Source of the DNA: Peribacillus asahii
GTDB lineage: Bacteria > Bacillota > Bacilli > Bacillales > DSM-1321
Direction of reading: 5' to 3'
Assembly: GCF_004006295.1 (NCBI RefSeq)
Contig: NZ_CP026095.1
Location: 3,768,001-3,832,000 of the forward strand
DNA: 64,000 bases
Shown: one piece after another, positions 28,134 to 38,199 of the stretch
Numbering within the stretch: the first letter of the stretch is position 1
Layout of the letters: each line of letters opens with the position of its first letter
Position numbers and translations under genes: made by a program
Notes under the pieces: generated by a model
Told to the model about the DNA's origin: nothing
The model's input: only the letters and a program-made list of their open reading frames with translations
Databases searched by the model: none

Positions 28134-29852
28134 TTAGTTATTTCTATTTAAAAATGTAAGTAATTCATCAGCACTCTTAGCATTTAAGACAGACGATTTT
28201 TTCAGCCAGCCTTTTTTCGCCGCAGAAACACCAATTTCCATATGTTCAAGCATGTCGATATTATGCGCATCCGTATTAATGATAATCGGTACACCCGCTT
28301 CTTGGGCTTTTCGTAAATAGGGTGCTGCTAAATCAAGGCGATGCGGGTTTGCATTTAACTCTAATGCAGTATTCGTTTCACGTGCCCATTCGATAAGCAT
28401 TTCAATATCTACATCATAGCCTGCTCGTTTGTCAATAATTCTTCCTGTCGGGTGAGCAATAATATCCACATGCGGGTTATGAAGTGCTGTTTTCAAACGC
28501 TCCATAATGACTTCACGCGGTTGTGAGAAGCTTGAGTGAATTGAAGCAATAACAAGGTCCATCTCCGCTAATAGTTCATCATCGAAATCGAGCGTTCCAT
28601 CTGGTAAAATATCCATTTCAATGCCTGATAAAATCGTCATATCGTCATACTGTTCATTTAATTCATGAATGATTTTCTTTTGCTCACGCAAACGCTCAGC
28701 TGTTAAGCCATTAGCTACCTTTAAATACTGCGAATGATCAGTAATCGCCATATATCGATAGCCTTTGGCACGGCAAGCTTCAATCATTTCTTCAATTGAA
28801 TACGCACCATCGCTCCATGTCGTATGCATATGAAGGTCACCTTGAATATCAGCAAGTGAAATCAACGGCTCATGTCCGTCATATTGATCTACTTCCGTCC
28901 CATCCTCCCGTAATTCTGGAGAAATAAACGGCAGGCCGAAATGCTGATAAAATTGTTCCTCTGTTTCAAATGTAAGCACATCACCTGTTTCTATATTCTC
29001 TACACCATATTCACTAATTTTCTCTCCACGATCTTTCGCAAGCTGACGCATACGCACATTATGATCCTTTGAACCAGTAAAATGATGCAGCGTTGTAATA
29101 AATTCAACATCTTTTACAATACGAAAATCAACAGATACATCGTATTCACCATCCAAAACAACCGACACTTTCGTATCACCCGCGGCAATAACCTGCTTAA
29201 TACGCGGCAATGCTAAAAGCTGTTCTTTCACAATTTCCGGCTCATCAGTAGATAGAATAAAATCTAAATCTTTAATCGTTTCACGCATACGACGAATACT
29301 TCCTGCCCGTGACGAACGAATAACCGCTTTCATATTTGCTAACGCTCGTTCAATTCCCTCGGCAATAGGCAGCATAAATGATAATGGCAATCGTTCTGGC
29401 CGTGCCCCCGCTTCATCAATTGCCGCAAGAATTTTCTCTTCTGTTTTTTTGCCAAAACCCGTTAGTGCACTTACTTTCCCTTCTTCACAGGCTAACTTCA
29501 AATCGTTAATATCACGGATATGAAGCTCTTTATGTAGCTTAGCAATTTTTTTCCCGCCAAGACCTTGAAGCTTTAAAAGAGGAATTAACCCTTTTGGCAC
29601 CTCCTCTTGTAACTCTTCTAAAACCGTCGATTTGCCTTCTTGGATAAATTCATCAATGACAGCCGCTGTCCCCTTACCAATCCCACTAAGCGCTGTAAAA
29701 TCATCAATCGCTGACAAGCTGCGATCATCTGCTTCAAGTGCTGCTGCTGCTTTACGGAACGCTGACACCTTGAATGGGTTATCCCCTTTTAACTCCATAT
29801 ATATCGCAATCGTTTCCAATAATTTAATAAGATCTTTTTTATTAATAGACAT
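28134..29852 (-). CDS. polX: DNA polymerase/3'-5' exonuclease PolX
   Basis: Family X polymerase for gap filling in repair, with an added PHP phosphoesterase. 572 residues from the ATG at 29852 (AGGTGA 6-7 nt upstream; an in-frame GTG at 29861 lies in that site). Helix-hairpin-helix motifs (LSGIGKGTAAVIDEFI, LQGLGGKKIAKLH, LTGFGKKTEEKIL) come first, then the palm with DLDFILST, then the PHP domain: DLHMHTTWSDG, ITDHS, GIEMDIL, ASIHSS, IIAHPTGR and NTDAHN metal motifs, all intact. Confidence 0.96.
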   Translation of the reverse strand: MSINKKDLIKLLETIAIYMELKGDNPFKVSAFRKAAAALEADDRSLSAIDDFTALSGIGKGTAAVIDEFIQEGKSTVLEELQEEVPKGLIPLLKLQGLGGKKIAKLHKELHIRDINDLKLACEEGKVSALTGFGKKTEEKILAAIDEAGARPERLPLSFMLPIAEGIERALANMKAVIRSSRAGSIRRMRETIKDLDFILSTDEPEIVKEQLLALPRIKQVIAAGDTKVSVVLDGEYDVSVDFRIVKDVEFITTLHHFTGSKDHNVRMRQLAKDRGEKISEYGVENIETGDVLTFETEEQFYQHFGLPFISPELREDGTEVDQYDGHEPLISLADIQGDLHMHTTWSDGAYSIEEMIEACRAKGYRYMAITDHSQYLKVANGLTAERLREQKKIIHELNEQYDDMTILSGIEMDILPDGTLDFDDELLAEMDLVIASIHSSFSQPREVIMERLKTALHNPHVDIIAHPTGRIIDKRAGYDVDIEMLIEWARETNTALELNANPHRLDLAAPYLRKAQEAGVPIIINTDAHNIDMLEHMEIGVSAAKKGWLKKSSVLNAKSADELLTFLNRNN

Positions 29853-29939
29853 TTTTTTCACCTGCCAAAAAATTAATGAATCAAGTTTTCTTTAAAGATA
29901 CCGTTTCTTTCTTTAAAGCACAAGCATTCTTAATACGTT

Positions 29940-30004
29940 AAAAAGGGTCTCTTCCCCCACAAAAGATAGCAATCTATCATTTCGTTAAGGAAAGGCAGAC
30001 CCTT
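29940..30004 (-). terminator. Hairpin after yshB
   Basis: AAGGGTCTGCCTTTCC and GGGGGAAGAGACCCTT arms flank a large loop, followed by TTT on the minus strand. It starts at the yshB stop codon. It may be a partial terminator between yshB and polX. Confidence 0.65.
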
Positions 30005-30545
30005 AAGAAGGTACATTATAAAACCAAAGCTTCTCTACTTGATTAGATAAAAACGGTGTATCTCTCACAATAGCTTCTGCTAGAAATGAGCCATTTAACG
30101 GTTCTTGAACCGCATCCATTGGCAAAAGAGCTACAATATATAATATAATAAACAAGATTAAATAGACTTCCATAAATCCTAATATACCGCCACCCCAGCG
30201 ATTCAGCTGTTTTAAAATAGGCAAGTGTGCAATAAAATCAAGCATCGCCCCAATCATATGCCATACAATTTTCGTAATAAAGAAAATAATAGCAAAAGCA
30301 ATTGCATTATAATAAGCAGTATCTAAACCGACTGTATCAAAAAACATCTTTAATGTGCTTGAATCGCCCATCGCCGGGAACGGAACCCATAAATTCAGTT
30401 TTGGAGCCAGTTCATCATAATATACATAGGCCACAATAAACGCGACAATAAAGCCGGTCAAGTGGATGATTTGTAATATAAAGCCGCGCCTTAAACCAAT
30501 TAACAATCCGATGAGAAGGATAGCTAAGATTGCCAAATCAAACAT
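30003..30545 (-). CDS. yshB: CvpA-family membrane protein YshB
   Basis: 180 residues with four transmembrane helices. The N-terminus MFDLAILAILLIGLLIGLRRG and the later GGGILGFMEVYLIL segment are CvpA-family marks. CvpA is linked to colicin V secretion and envelope stress in E. coli; the role in Bacillus is not known. It starts 4 bp after zapA. Confidence 0.88.
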   Translation of the reverse strand: MFDLAILAILLIGLLIGLRRGFILQIIHLTGFIVAFIVAYVYYDELAPKLNLWVPFPAMGDSSTLKMFFDTVGLDTAYYNAIAFAIIFFITKIVWHMIGAMLDFIAHLPILKQLNRWGGGILGFMEVYLILFIILYIVALLPMDAVQEPLNGSFLAEAIVRDTPFLSNQVEKLWFYNVPS

Positions 30546-30549
30546 AAAC

Positions 30550-30810
30550 TCAGTCCTTTTCTTTCTGTAATTTCAGTTGAAGCTGGTGCAATTGTTCTTG
30601 GATTTTGAGGTAATCATGTATCGTATTGACCGCCGTCAGCACTGCTAGTTTACTCGTATCCAGGCTCGGATTTTTCACACTAATTTCTCTCATTTTCTCG
30701 TCAACCATCGAAGCTACTTGGCGAATATGACTTGCGCTTTCGGCACCGACGATCGTATATGGTTGACCATATATATCTACTGTAACTCTATTTCGTGTAT
30801 CGTCTGACAA
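30550..30810 (-). CDS. zapA: Cell division protein ZapA
   Basis: Small cytoplasmic protein of 86 residues that bundles FtsZ filaments. The N-terminal half ([19 protein letters not shown]) is the ZapA beta-hairpin domain and the C-terminal half ([20 protein letters not shown]) is a coiled coil for dimerisation. First gene of zapA-yshB-polX-mutSB, as in B. subtilis. Divergent from rnhC. Confidence 0.95.
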   Translation of the reverse strand: MSDDTRNRVTVDIYGQPYTIVGAESASHIRQVASMVDEKMREISVKNPSLDTSKLAVLTAVNTIHDYLKIQEQLHQLQLKLQKEKD

Positions 30811-30933
30811 AATGATGCCTCCAATCTAAACAATCCTGTACTCCCTATCATATCATGATATTTTTCGTCATGAAAGAGAGAGGCTTGTCAATTTATGGCT
30901 AATTTTGTAAAAATAAAATAAAAGGAGACGATT

Positions 30934-31881
30934 TTGATGTCCCATGTTGTCCTAATCGTTCATGCATCACAAATATCCAAAATGAAAGAGCATTATAAAG
31001 ATTCCCTTGTTAATACATTACCGCCAGGCAGCTTATTTAGCGCACGACCGGCCCATTGTGCCATCACCGCCTATAAATCAGGAAAAGTATTATTCCAAGG
31101 AGCAAATGCCGAAAAAGAAGCGGCGAAATGGAAAGAAAACGCTCACACAGCCCCATCAGCCAAAAAAACACCATCTGTAAAAACACATCGTTATTCGCCA
31201 CCGGCTAACATCGGCACCCTATCTGTCGTCGGCTCCGATGAAGTTGGTACCGGTGATTACTTTGGTCCAATGACCGTTGTGGCGGTTTATGCAAAGAAAG
31301 AACAGCTACCTCTGTTAAAAGAGCTCGGCGTTCAAGATTCCAAAAATTTAAAAGACCCGCAAATTATCGAGATTGCTAAGTTAATTAAAGATGTTGTCCC
31401 ATTCAGCCTGTTAACTTGCGACAATCCAAAATATAATACACTTCAAGCAAAAGGCATGTCACAAGGTAAAATCAAGGCACTGTTACATAATCAAGCCATT
31501 AAACATGTATTAACAAAAATTGAGCCTGAAAAGCCTGATGCTGTCTTAATCGACCAGTTTGCCGAACCCGGTGTATTCTTCAATTATTTAAAAGGACAAG
31601 AACTATTTCAAGCAGATGCTACCTATTTAAGCACAAAAGCAGAAGGCGTTCACCTAAGCGTGGCCGCGGCCTCCATTCTAGCTCGCTATGCTTTTATTCG
31701 ACGCTTCGAACAGCTTAGTGAAAAAGCAGGCTTTACCATTCCAAAAGGTGCTGGTTCTAAAGTCGATGAAGCAGCTGCTCGTTTAATTTATGAAAAAGGA
31801 ACAGAGGCATTGCATGAATTTACAAAAGTTCATTTTGCCAATACGGAAAAAGCGAAGAATTTGTATAAAAAGAAATATTAA
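30934..31881 (+). CDS. rnhC: Ribonuclease HIII
   Basis: Degrades RNA in RNA:DNA hybrids, including R-loops and primers. 315 residues: N-terminal TBP-like substrate-binding domain (about 1-85), a short linker, then the type 2 RNase H domain with GSDEVGTGDYFGP (active-site Asp-Glu), VQDSKNLKD, VLIDQFA and the AAASILARYAFIRR segment. Divergent from zapA and convergent with pheT. RBS AAGGAGA upstream of ATG 30934. Confidence 0.96.
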   Translation: MMSHVVLIVHASQISKMKEHYKDSLVNTLPPGSLFSARPAHCAITAYKSGKVLFQGANAEKEAAKWKENAHTAPSAKKTPSVKTHRYSPPANIGTLSVVGSDEVGTGDYFGPMTVVAVYAKKEQLPLLKELGVQDSKNLKDPQIIEIAKLIKDVVPFSLLTCDNPKYNTLQAKGMSQGKIKALLHNQAIKHVLTKIEPEKPDAVLIDQFAEPGVFFNYLKGQELFQADATYLSTKAEGVHLSVAAASILARYAFIRRFEQLSEKAGFTIPKGAGSKVDEAAARLIYEKGTEALHEFTKVHFANTEKAKNLYKKKY

Positions 31882-31885
31882 CGAT

Positions 31886-31922
31886 AAGACACCCACCATT
31901 TCAGAAAATGGTGGGTGTCTTT
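31886..31922. terminator. Bidirectional terminator between rnhC and pheT
   Basis: AAGACACCCACCATTT, CAGA, AAATGGTGGGTGTCTTT: 16-bp arms with U-rich tails in both directions. Confidence 0.9.
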
Positions 31923-31961
31923 ACCTGTACATTTGACTGTTTACCAGCCAAATCTAATAGG

Positions 31962-34376
31962 TTATCCGCGCAACTCCGCCCCTGCTTGGTCTTTTACCGC
32001 CGCAAGTACTTTATCATGAGCTTTTGTAATGTCTTCATCTGTTAATGTACGTTCTGGATCGAAGTATTTTAACGAGTATGCAATGGATTTTTTGCCTTCT
32101 TCCATTTTATCGCCTTCGTATAAATCAAATACTTGCACCTCTTTTAATAAAGAACCGCCTGCTTCAACGATGATGCTTTGAATATCGCCTGCTTTTGTCG
32201 TTGAGTCCACAACAAGTGCGATATCACGTGTAATCGATGGGAAACGCGGGATCGTTTCATAAGCGATTGGAGCAACCTTTGCTTCTGCCAATGCTTTAAA
32301 TGATAATTCAAAAACATAGGTTTCTTTAATATCCAATTCTTTTTGAACAGTTGGATGCACTTGACCGATAAAACCAATTACTTCACCATTTAATAGCACT
32401 TCCGCTGTACGTCCTGGATGAAGATTTTTCACTTCTGCTTGACGATATTCGATTTGGCTTGCTACACCTAACGTATCGAATAAAGCCTCTAAAATTCCTT
32501 TTGCGACAAAGAAATCAACTGGCTTCTTTTCACCTTGCCATAAGTGGGATTCCCATAAACCTGTGATAGCAGCAGCTACATGTTCTCTTTCTTCCGGAAG
32601 CTGTTCGCCATCTTGTTTTAAGAAAACAGAACCAATTTCATATAACGCAACTGAATCCATTTGACGAGCATTATTGTATTTCACGACTTCTAATAATTGA
32701 GGTACAATGCTTAAACGTAATTGGCTGCGTTCTTCACTCATCGGCATTGCTAGACGAATCGATTCGCGTGCTTCTAAAGCGAATTGAGCAGCTTTTTCCG
32801 TGCTTGTTAACGAATACGTAATCGCTTGGAAAAGGCCAACGCCTTCTAATGTACGACGCGCTTTACGACGTTTTTGTTGATAATCTGATAACGCACCAGG
32901 CGTTGTCGTGCCAGTTGGCAGCGTAGACGGAATATTATCGTATCCATACAAGCGAGCTGCTTCTTCTACTAAATCGGCTTCGATTGTAATATCGCCGCGA
33001 CGAGTTGGAATCGTTACCGTGAAGTTTTCTCCTTCTACCGCTACATCAAATTGCAGGCGAGTGAAAATATCTTGTACTTCAGATACACTCATGCTTGTTC
33101 CTAGTAAGCCATTAATTTTATTAAGCGTAATCGAGATTACAGCCGGTTCAACCTTCATATCATTGTATTCAACACTGCCTTCAAGAATCGTTCCACCAGC
33201 GTATTCCGCCATTAATTGTGCTGCACGCTCTCCTGCTTCACGAACGCGAGCTGGATCTACTCCTTTTTCAAAACGAGCGCTTGCTTCACTGCGTAAGCCG
33301 TGATCTTTCGATGCTTTACGAACCGTGCTGCCTTTAAAATAAGCTGCTTCAATGATGACTGTCGTTGTATCATTTTTCACTTCTGAATTCGCTCCACCCA
33401 TTACACCAGCAATAGCGACAGGCTCTGTACCGTTTGTAATGACAAGATGGTCAGGAGTTAATGTACGTTCTGCTTCATCAAGTGTTGTAATTTTTTCAGC
33501 ATCCTTCGCACGACGAATGACAAGCTCTTTTGATCCAAGACGGTCGTAGTCGAACGCATGAAGCGGTTGACCATATTCTAATAATACGAAGTTTGTAATA
33601 TCCACAACGTTATTATGCGGACGAATACCAGCTGCCATTAAGCTTGTTTGCATCCATAATGGAGATGGTCCAATTTTTACATCCTTCACAACTTTTGCAA
33701 TATATAATGGATTATCTTCTGTTGCTTCCACTTTTACAGAAATATAATCGGATGCTTTTTCAGAAGCTTCTTCTTTTTCAATCGTTGGCCATTTCACATC
33801 ACGTCCAAGAATAGCAGCAACTTCGTAAGCAACACCTAACATACTTAACGCATCTGAACGGTTTGGTGTTAAGCTTAGTTCTAAAATTTCATCGTCTAAG
33901 CCAAGTGCTTCTAATGCATCTTCACCAACTTGTGCATCTTGTGGGAAATTGAAAATCCCAACAGCATACTCTTTCGCCACAATTTTAGATTCAATTCCAA
34001 GCTCTTGAAGCGAACAAATCATTCCGTGTGATTCTTCTCCGCGAAGTTTTGCTTTTTTAATTTTGAAGTTACCTGGTAGAACAGCGCCCACTGTTGCCAC
34101 GGCTACTTTTTGGCCTTTATCAACGTTTGGAGCTCCACAAATAATTTGGACAGGCTCTTCCGCCCCGATATCGACTAAACATTTATTTAATTTATCGGCA
34201 TTTGGATGTTGTTCACGCTCTAAAACGTGACCGATAACAACCCCTTTTAAGCCTTCACTTTTCTTTTCTACTCCTTCAACCTCAATGCCACTTTTCGTAA
34301 TTTTATCCGCAAGCTCTGCTGCACTGATGCCAGAAAGATCTACATATTCTTGAAGCCATTTATATGAAACAAACAT
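31962..34376 (-). CDS. pheT: Phenylalanyl-tRNA synthetase beta subunit
   Basis: 804 residues. Domains in order: N-terminal B1, EMAP-type tRNA-binding OB fold (about 40-150; [20 protein letters not shown]), B3/B4 editing domain, B5, the catalytic-like core, and the C-terminal FDX-ACB anticodon domain ([16 protein letters not shown] to the end). Makes the (alpha-beta)2 enzyme with PheS. RBS GGAGG 7-8 nt before ATG. Confidence 0.97.
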   Translation of the reverse strand: MFVSYKWLQEYVDLSGISAAELADKITKSGIEVEGVEKKSEGLKGVVIGHVLEREQHPNADKLNKCLVDIGAEEPVQIICGAPNVDKGQKVAVATVGAVLPGNFKIKKAKLRGEESHGMICSLQELGIESKIVAKEYAVGIFNFPQDAQVGEDALEALGLDDEILELSLTPNRSDALSMLGVAYEVAAILGRDVKWPTIEKEEASEKASDYISVKVEATEDNPLYIAKVVKDVKIGPSPLWMQTSLMAAGIRPHNNVVDITNFVLLEYGQPLHAFDYDRLGSKELVIRRAKDAEKITTLDEAERTLTPDHLVITNGTEPVAIAGVMGGANSEVKNDTTTVIIEAAYFKGSTVRKASKDHGLRSEASARFEKGVDPARVREAGERAAQLMAEYAGGTILEGSVEYNDMKVEPAVISITLNKINGLLGTSMSVSEVQDIFTRLQFDVAVEGENFTVTIPTRRGDITIEADLVEEAARLYGYDNIPSTLPTGTTTPGALSDYQQKRRKARRTLEGVGLFQAITYSLTSTEKAAQFALEARESIRLAMPMSEERSQLRLSIVPQLLEVVKYNNARQMDSVALYEIGSVFLKQDGEQLPEEREHVAAAITGLWESHLWQGEKKPVDFFVAKGILEALFDTLGVASQIEYRQAEVKNLHPGRTAEVLLNGEVIGFIGQVHPTVQKELDIKETYVFELSFKALAEAKVAPIAYETIPRFPSITRDIALVVDSTTKAGDIQSIIVEAGGSLLKEVQVFDLYEGDKMEEGKKSIAYSLKYFDPERTLTDEDITKAHDKVLAAVKDQAGAELRG

Positions 34377-34400
34377 CGTTGGTCCTCCTTTTAATGGATT

Positions 34401-34467
34401 GATTTGGCGAGATTAATCGCTAATTTGGATAGATTATAAGCAAAATTAGTGAGATTCCGGCCAAATC
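34401..34467 (-). repeat. Long imperfect hairpin between pheS and pheT
   Basis: GATTTGGC and GCCAAATC are perfect outer arms; the interior (CACTAATTT against AAATTAGCG) extends the pairing. It fills most of the 101-bp pheS-pheT gap and has no T run. Confidence 0.6.
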
Positions 34468-34477
34468 AGAGAAATTT

Positions 34478-35521
34478 TTACGCTTCGTGATGGTGGAATT
34501 GCTTTAAGAAACGCATATCATTTGTGTAGAAATGGCGAATATCATCCACACCGTATTTTAACATCGCAATTCGCTCAACACCGATTCCAAAGGCAAATCC
34601 TGAGTATTTCTTTGAATCAAATCCAGCCATTTCAAGTACGTTCGGATGAACGATTCCACCGCCTAATACTTCAATCCAGCCTGTTTGCTTACATACGTTA
34701 CAGCCTTTACCACTGCAGATTTTACAAGAAATATCCACTTCTACAGAAGGCTCTGTGAATGGGAAGAAACTTGGACGCAAACGAATTTCACGCTCTTGGC
34801 CAAATACTTTTTTCAAAAATACTTCAAGCGTTCCTTTCAAATCACTCATTGAAATATTTTCATCAACGACTAATCCTTCAATTTGCATAAATTGATGAGA
34901 ATGTGTCGCATCATCATTATCACGACGATACACTTTACCCGGACAAATAATTTTAACAGGGCCTTGACCTTTATGCTTCTCCATCGTTCTTGCCTGAACA
35001 GGAGACGTATGTGTACGAACTAAAATTTCATCTGTAATATAGAAAGAATCTTGCATATCACGTGCTGGATGGCTTTTCGGCAAGTTTAAAGCTTCAAAGT
35101 TGTAATAATCACTCTCTACTTCTGGACCTTCCGCCACCGTATATCCCATTCCGATAAATACGTCTTCAATCTCTTCGACAATGCGCGTTAATGGATGATG
35201 ATTCCCTTTGTTCACAGGGCGAGCTGGTAACGTAATATCAATCGTTTCCGCTGCTAATTGAGCATTGACTGCCTCTGCTTCAAGCACCGCTTGTTTTTCT
35301 TCGATTGCTGAAGTAATGGCTTCACGAACAACATTCACAAGTGCTCCCATTTTTGGACGCTCTTCAGCAGACAAATTACCCATGCCACGCAATACTTCTG
35401 TAATCGGTCCTTTTTTTCCTAAGTAAGCCACACGAATATCATTTAATTCCTTTAAGTTTGATGCGGCTGACACTTTTTGCAACGCTTCTTCTTGCAGTTC
35501 TTGTAAACGTTCCTGCATCAT
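34478..35521 (-). CDS. pheS: Phenylalanyl-tRNA synthetase alpha subunit
   Basis: Catalytic class II subunit, 347 residues. N-terminal coiled coil ([14 protein letters not shown] on) contacts tRNA; motif 1 around [20 protein letters not shown]; motif 2 FRxD-like [21 protein letters not shown]; motif 3 [14 protein letters not shown]. Two adjacent ATGs (35521, 35518) both fit the GGAGG site. Controlled by the upstream phenylalanine T-box. Confidence 0.97.
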   Translation of the reverse strand: MMQERLQELQEEALQKVSAASNLKELNDIRVAYLGKKGPITEVLRGMGNLSAEERPKMGALVNVVREAITSAIEEKQAVLEAEAVNAQLAAETIDITLPARPVNKGNHHPLTRIVEEIEDVFIGMGYTVAEGPEVESDYYNFEALNLPKSHPARDMQDSFYITDEILVRTHTSPVQARTMEKHKGQGPVKIICPGKVYRRDNDDATHSHQFMQIEGLVVDENISMSDLKGTLEVFLKKVFGQEREIRLRPSFFPFTEPSVEVDISCKICSGKGCNVCKQTGWIEVLGGGIVHPNVLEMAGFDSKKYSGFAFGIGVERIAMLKYGVDDIRHFYTNDMRFLKQFHHHEA

Positions 35522-35555
35522 CTATTCCTCCTTTATTTGTCAACATAAATAAACA

Positions 35556-35828
35556 CAAAAAAACCCCATCCCATAAAAGGGACGAGGTTTATGTATCGCG
35601 GTACCACCCTTATTAGCATGGATATAAAACACCCACACTCACTTCATTAAAAATAACGGCTCTTCACCGGAACATTTTTCGGATCAATGGATCTTCCCAA
35701 TGTCGACTCAAGAGGTGAATTCCTTTAAGCAGCGCCATTAAAAATGCTTTCAGTCTCGGCATTTTCTCCCTTAAAATGGATGTCTTAAGCTACTAGTCTC
35801 CGTCATCGTCTTTACTTATGAAATTCTG
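35556..35828 (-). promoter_or_regulatory. Phenylalanine T-box leader of pheST
   Basis: T-box core AGGGTGGTACCGCG at 35597-35610, followed by the terminator AAACCTCGTCCC/GGGATGGGGTTT with a T run (35556-35590). Specifier loop GGAAUUCACC gives UUC (Phe). Confidence 0.95.
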
Positions 35829-35832
35829 TTTC

Positions 35833-35862
35833 ATTATAGTATATTTAAACTCATTTTCGCAA
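35833..35862 (-). promoter_or_regulatory. SigA promoter of pheST
   Basis: TTGCGA at 35862-35857, 18 bp, TATAAT at 35838-35833; the -35 lies inside the last codons of ysgA. Confidence 0.65.
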
Positions 35863-36594
35863 GTAGTACATCAAAATCCCTGCTGCAATCCCAACATTCA
35901 ACGATTCACTTTTCCCGTAAATCGGAATATACAAGTTCTTCGTCGTTTTCGCTAACAATTCTTTTGAAACTCCTTGCCCTTCGTTTCCGACAAGTAAGGC
36001 AAAGGTTTCAGATTTCTCAACTTGTTCAAATGGCACACCGCCTTCTAAAGCCGTTCCATACACAGGCATATGAAGCTGGTCAATAAACTGGGACAGATTA
36101 GCCTTCATCACAGGTAAATGAAATAAGCTTCCTTGTGTCGCTCGAACGACTTTTGGGTTATATACATCGGCACAGCCTTCTCCTAAAATGACAGCATCGA
36201 TTCCCGCTGCATCTGCTGTACGAATCATCGTCCCTAAATTGCCTGGGTCTTGCACTGCATCTAACAATAATAGTTTTCCTGATGGAATATCATCAAAATG
36301 GACTGTTTGTTGTTCACAGACTGCCGCAATACCTTGTGGTGTTTCCGTATCACAAATCGCTTTCATCACATCTTCTTTCACATATACAACGTCTGTTTGT
36401 TCTATTTTAAACTGAGCTGGCATTTCCATATCTTGATTAACAATAACCTCTAAAACAATTTGTTCCTTTAATGCTTCCTCAATAAGATGAAAACCTTCTA
36501 TTAAATAGTGACCTGATTTATCACGCTCTTTTTTCGTCGACAGCTTCTTCCATGTTTTTACCTTTGGATTTTTAACAGATTCAATATATTTCAA
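35851..36594 (-). CDS. ysgA: SPOUT-family RNA 2'-O-methyltransferase YsgA
   Basis: TrmH/SpoU-type methyltransferase of 247 residues. N-terminal substrate-binding domain (RDKSGHYLIEGFHLIEEAL), then the SPOUT knot: motif 1 DAVQDPGNLGTMIRTADAAG, motif 2 LLVGNEGQG, motif 3 IPIYGKSESLNVGIAAGILMY. The target RNA is not known. Start TTG at 36594 with AAAGGAG 9 nt upstream; a longer frame to 36645 runs into the insertion sequence. The element sits about 40 bp upstream, so the native promoter is likely separated from the gene. Confidence 0.93.
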   Translation of the reverse strand: MKYIESVKNPKVKTWKKLSTKKERDKSGHYLIEGFHLIEEALKEQIVLEVIVNQDMEMPAQFKIEQTDVVYVKEDVMKAICDTETPQGIAAVCEQQTVHFDDIPSGKLLLLDAVQDPGNLGTMIRTADAAGIDAVILGEGCADVYNPKVVRATQGSLFHLPVMKANLSQFIDQLHMPVYGTALEGGVPFEQVEKSETFALLVGNEGQGVSKELLAKTTKNLYIPIYGKSESLNVGIAAGILMYYLRK

Positions 36595-36631
36595 CGTGTA
36601 ACGCTCCTTTAATTTCACTGATTTTCCTATT

Positions 36632-36708
36632 TTGACTTCTCCCACCCCTAAAGGGGCAAGCTCTACACCTTGCGGTGAAACGAGTGGAATTCTTTACAAG
36701 AAGTGTGG
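36632..36708 (-). ncRNA. Candidate right-end (omega) RNA region of tnpB
   Basis: TnpB elements encode a guide RNA over the tnpB 3' end and right end. The 77 nt after the tnpB stop hold hairpins (CACCGCAAGGTG and CCCCTTTAGGGG). Inferred from the family; no transcript evidence. Confidence 0.4.
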
Positions 36709-37968
36709 TTATTTAACCCTTATTCTTGATGGGCGAGCCAAGCTCCCTCTAGCTTGTAGGATTGTACAATCCAGCAAGTTACTTTTACGCAAGATATTTA
36801 ACGCACCGTTAATATCGGCATTAAATTCATATCCAGTAGATGTACGGTACAAACCACGCTTGATACGTTTTCCACTAAAAGTGTGTTCCGTTTCATTTGC
36901 TGGATTCCATTTTGGCAGTTCATCATTATCAAAGAATGAAGCCTTACTTGTATAGGATTCTTCTTGTTCTTTGTAGAAGATGCCGTACTGCTCACAGAGA
37001 TTAGAAAGCTGTTCTCTTAGGTTTCCAAATGGAATTTGTGTAAACTGTTGGTTATTCTTTTTCCCAATATTAATGTTTCGTGTGAAATTTGCATTATAGC
37101 CAATGACTAGATTTCCTATTTGATTTTCAAGACAATGATTAATGATGATTCTTGCACTTTTTTTGATATAGTCATTCACTTGATTGTTTCGTTTTAGTGT
37201 CAATGAATCAATTTGCTTAGTGTATTTTGACCCCTGTTTCATAGCTATAGACTGCAATCTAGCCTTTTCTTTGTTATACAAACGGTTAATTGATTTAAGT
37301 TTTTTCCCATCCATTAAAAAGGATGCCCCGTTTGTATCCACACAAGAAGCAAGATTGTTTAGTCCAATATCAATGGCTAAGGATTTATTAAAATCTAATT
37401 CTACTGTTTCACAGGGTTGTTCATATACGTATTGAATATGAAAAAACTGTCCGTTGTTACGAGGAACAATCCGAACTTCTTTAATCTTTTTGCCCTCTAA
37501 CCTAGAAGGAAAAGGGATTAGTATGTCTTTATGTTCAGGATGCAATTTCTTGTAAGCATTCGAAACAGCTACACGAAAGAAGCCATCTTTAATATTAATA
37601 GCATTTGTTGAAAAGATGAGATTAAACAATCCATCCTTTTTCAAATAGCCAGGCATCTTAATATCTTGAAAACGATAGTCTCCTTTCTTTGCTTTATTAA
37701 TTAAGTTAAAAAAACTCTTAAAAGAACGGTCTACTACTTTTAAAATTTGTTGAGAAACACCCGCTTGGAGTAATTTGTAGTTTTCATTTATTTTAGCAAC
37801 ATGGTAGTTTGATTCATATTTCAAGAATGTTTTTTCCACAAAGTAATGTTGACGAATGTTATATAGTCCGACGTTATACAGATTCTTTGCATAGTAACAC
37901 ATTTCTCTCATTTGTTGAAATTGTTCTTTTGAAAGTCCTCGAATTTGATTGCTTTGTGTTAAATACAC
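36709..37968 (-). CDS. tnpB: TnpB-type RNA-guided nuclease/transposase with variant RuvC
   Basis: IS605 OrfB protein of 419 residues from the GTG at 37968, 8 nt after GGAGG; a GTG at 37977 lies within that site. Numbering from the longer frame: HTH-like N-terminus (OrfB_Zn-ribbon family layout), RuvC-I LAIDIGLNN with Asp203, RuvC-III NADINGALNIL with Asp388. The usual RuvC-II Glu is absent (LVIGYNANF, Gly293), and there are no CxxC zinc-ribbon pairs between 340 and 390. EESYTSKASFFDN (339-351) may supply the acidic residue. Other IS605 proteins share this pattern. No frameshift, so potentially active. Confidence 0.85.
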   Translation of the reverse strand: MYLTQSNQIRGLSKEQFQQMREMCYYAKNLYNVGLYNIRQHYFVEKTFLKYESNYHVAKINENYKLLQAGVSQQILKVVDRSFKSFFNLINKAKKGDYRFQDIKMPGYLKKDGLFNLIFSTNAINIKDGFFRVAVSNAYKKLHPEHKDILIPFPSRLEGKKIKEVRIVPRNNGQFFHIQYVYEQPCETVELDFNKSLAIDIGLNNLASCVDTNGASFLMDGKKLKSINRLYNKEKARLQSIAMKQGSKYTKQIDSLTLKRNNQVNDYIKKSARIIINHCLENQIGNLVIGYNANFTRNINIGKKNNQQFTQIPFGNLREQLSNLCEQYGIFYKEQEESYTSKASFFDNDELPKWNPANETEHTFSGKRIKRGLYRTSTGYEFNADINGALNILRKSNLLDCTILQARGSLARPSRIRVK

Positions 37969-38069
37969 GCTTCCCACCTCCTTACTATATATATATTATA
38001 TAGCAATGAATAGTTATCATCAATTTATTGAGTAGAATCTCCGACCGACCTCACTATTATCCCACACCT

Positions 38070-38106
38070 AAAGGCGGGCTAAAGCCCTTGGTGGGTTTTT
38101 TCGTTT
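38070..38106. repeat. Palindrome at the 5' side of the tnpB element
   Basis: CCCACACC, then GGGCTAAAGCCC, then TGGTGGG and a T run on the plus strand. It may be the element left end, or a terminator facing sspI. Confidence 0.55.
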
Positions 38107-38131
38107 AGAAAAGCTATAACGCAATTTCCAT

Positions 38132-38161
38132 ACATAATGTATCCCAAATAAGGGCATGCTA
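38132..38161 (+). promoter_or_regulatory. SigG promoter of sspI
   Basis: ACATA at 38132-38136, 18 bp, CATGCTA at 38155-38161. The -10 fits SigG CATNNTA exactly and the -35 is one mismatch from GHATR. Agrees with forespore-specific expression of sspI. Confidence 0.6.
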
Positions 38162-38199
38162 TCGTTGTTCAGCATTATATGACATAGGAGGAAATAATT

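Larger units (their letters stand above)
36632..38105 (-). mobile_element. IS200/IS605-family element carrying only tnpB
   Basis: TnpB gene flanked by palindromic ends: on the minus strand the 3' side ends with TTGCCCCTTTAGGGGTGGGA then AGAAGTCAA, a common right-end form; the 5' side has a large hairpin (38070-38103). No TnpA lies beside it. It separates ysgA from sspI, which are adjacent and divergent in B. subtilis. Outer boundaries are approximate. Confidence 0.75.
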
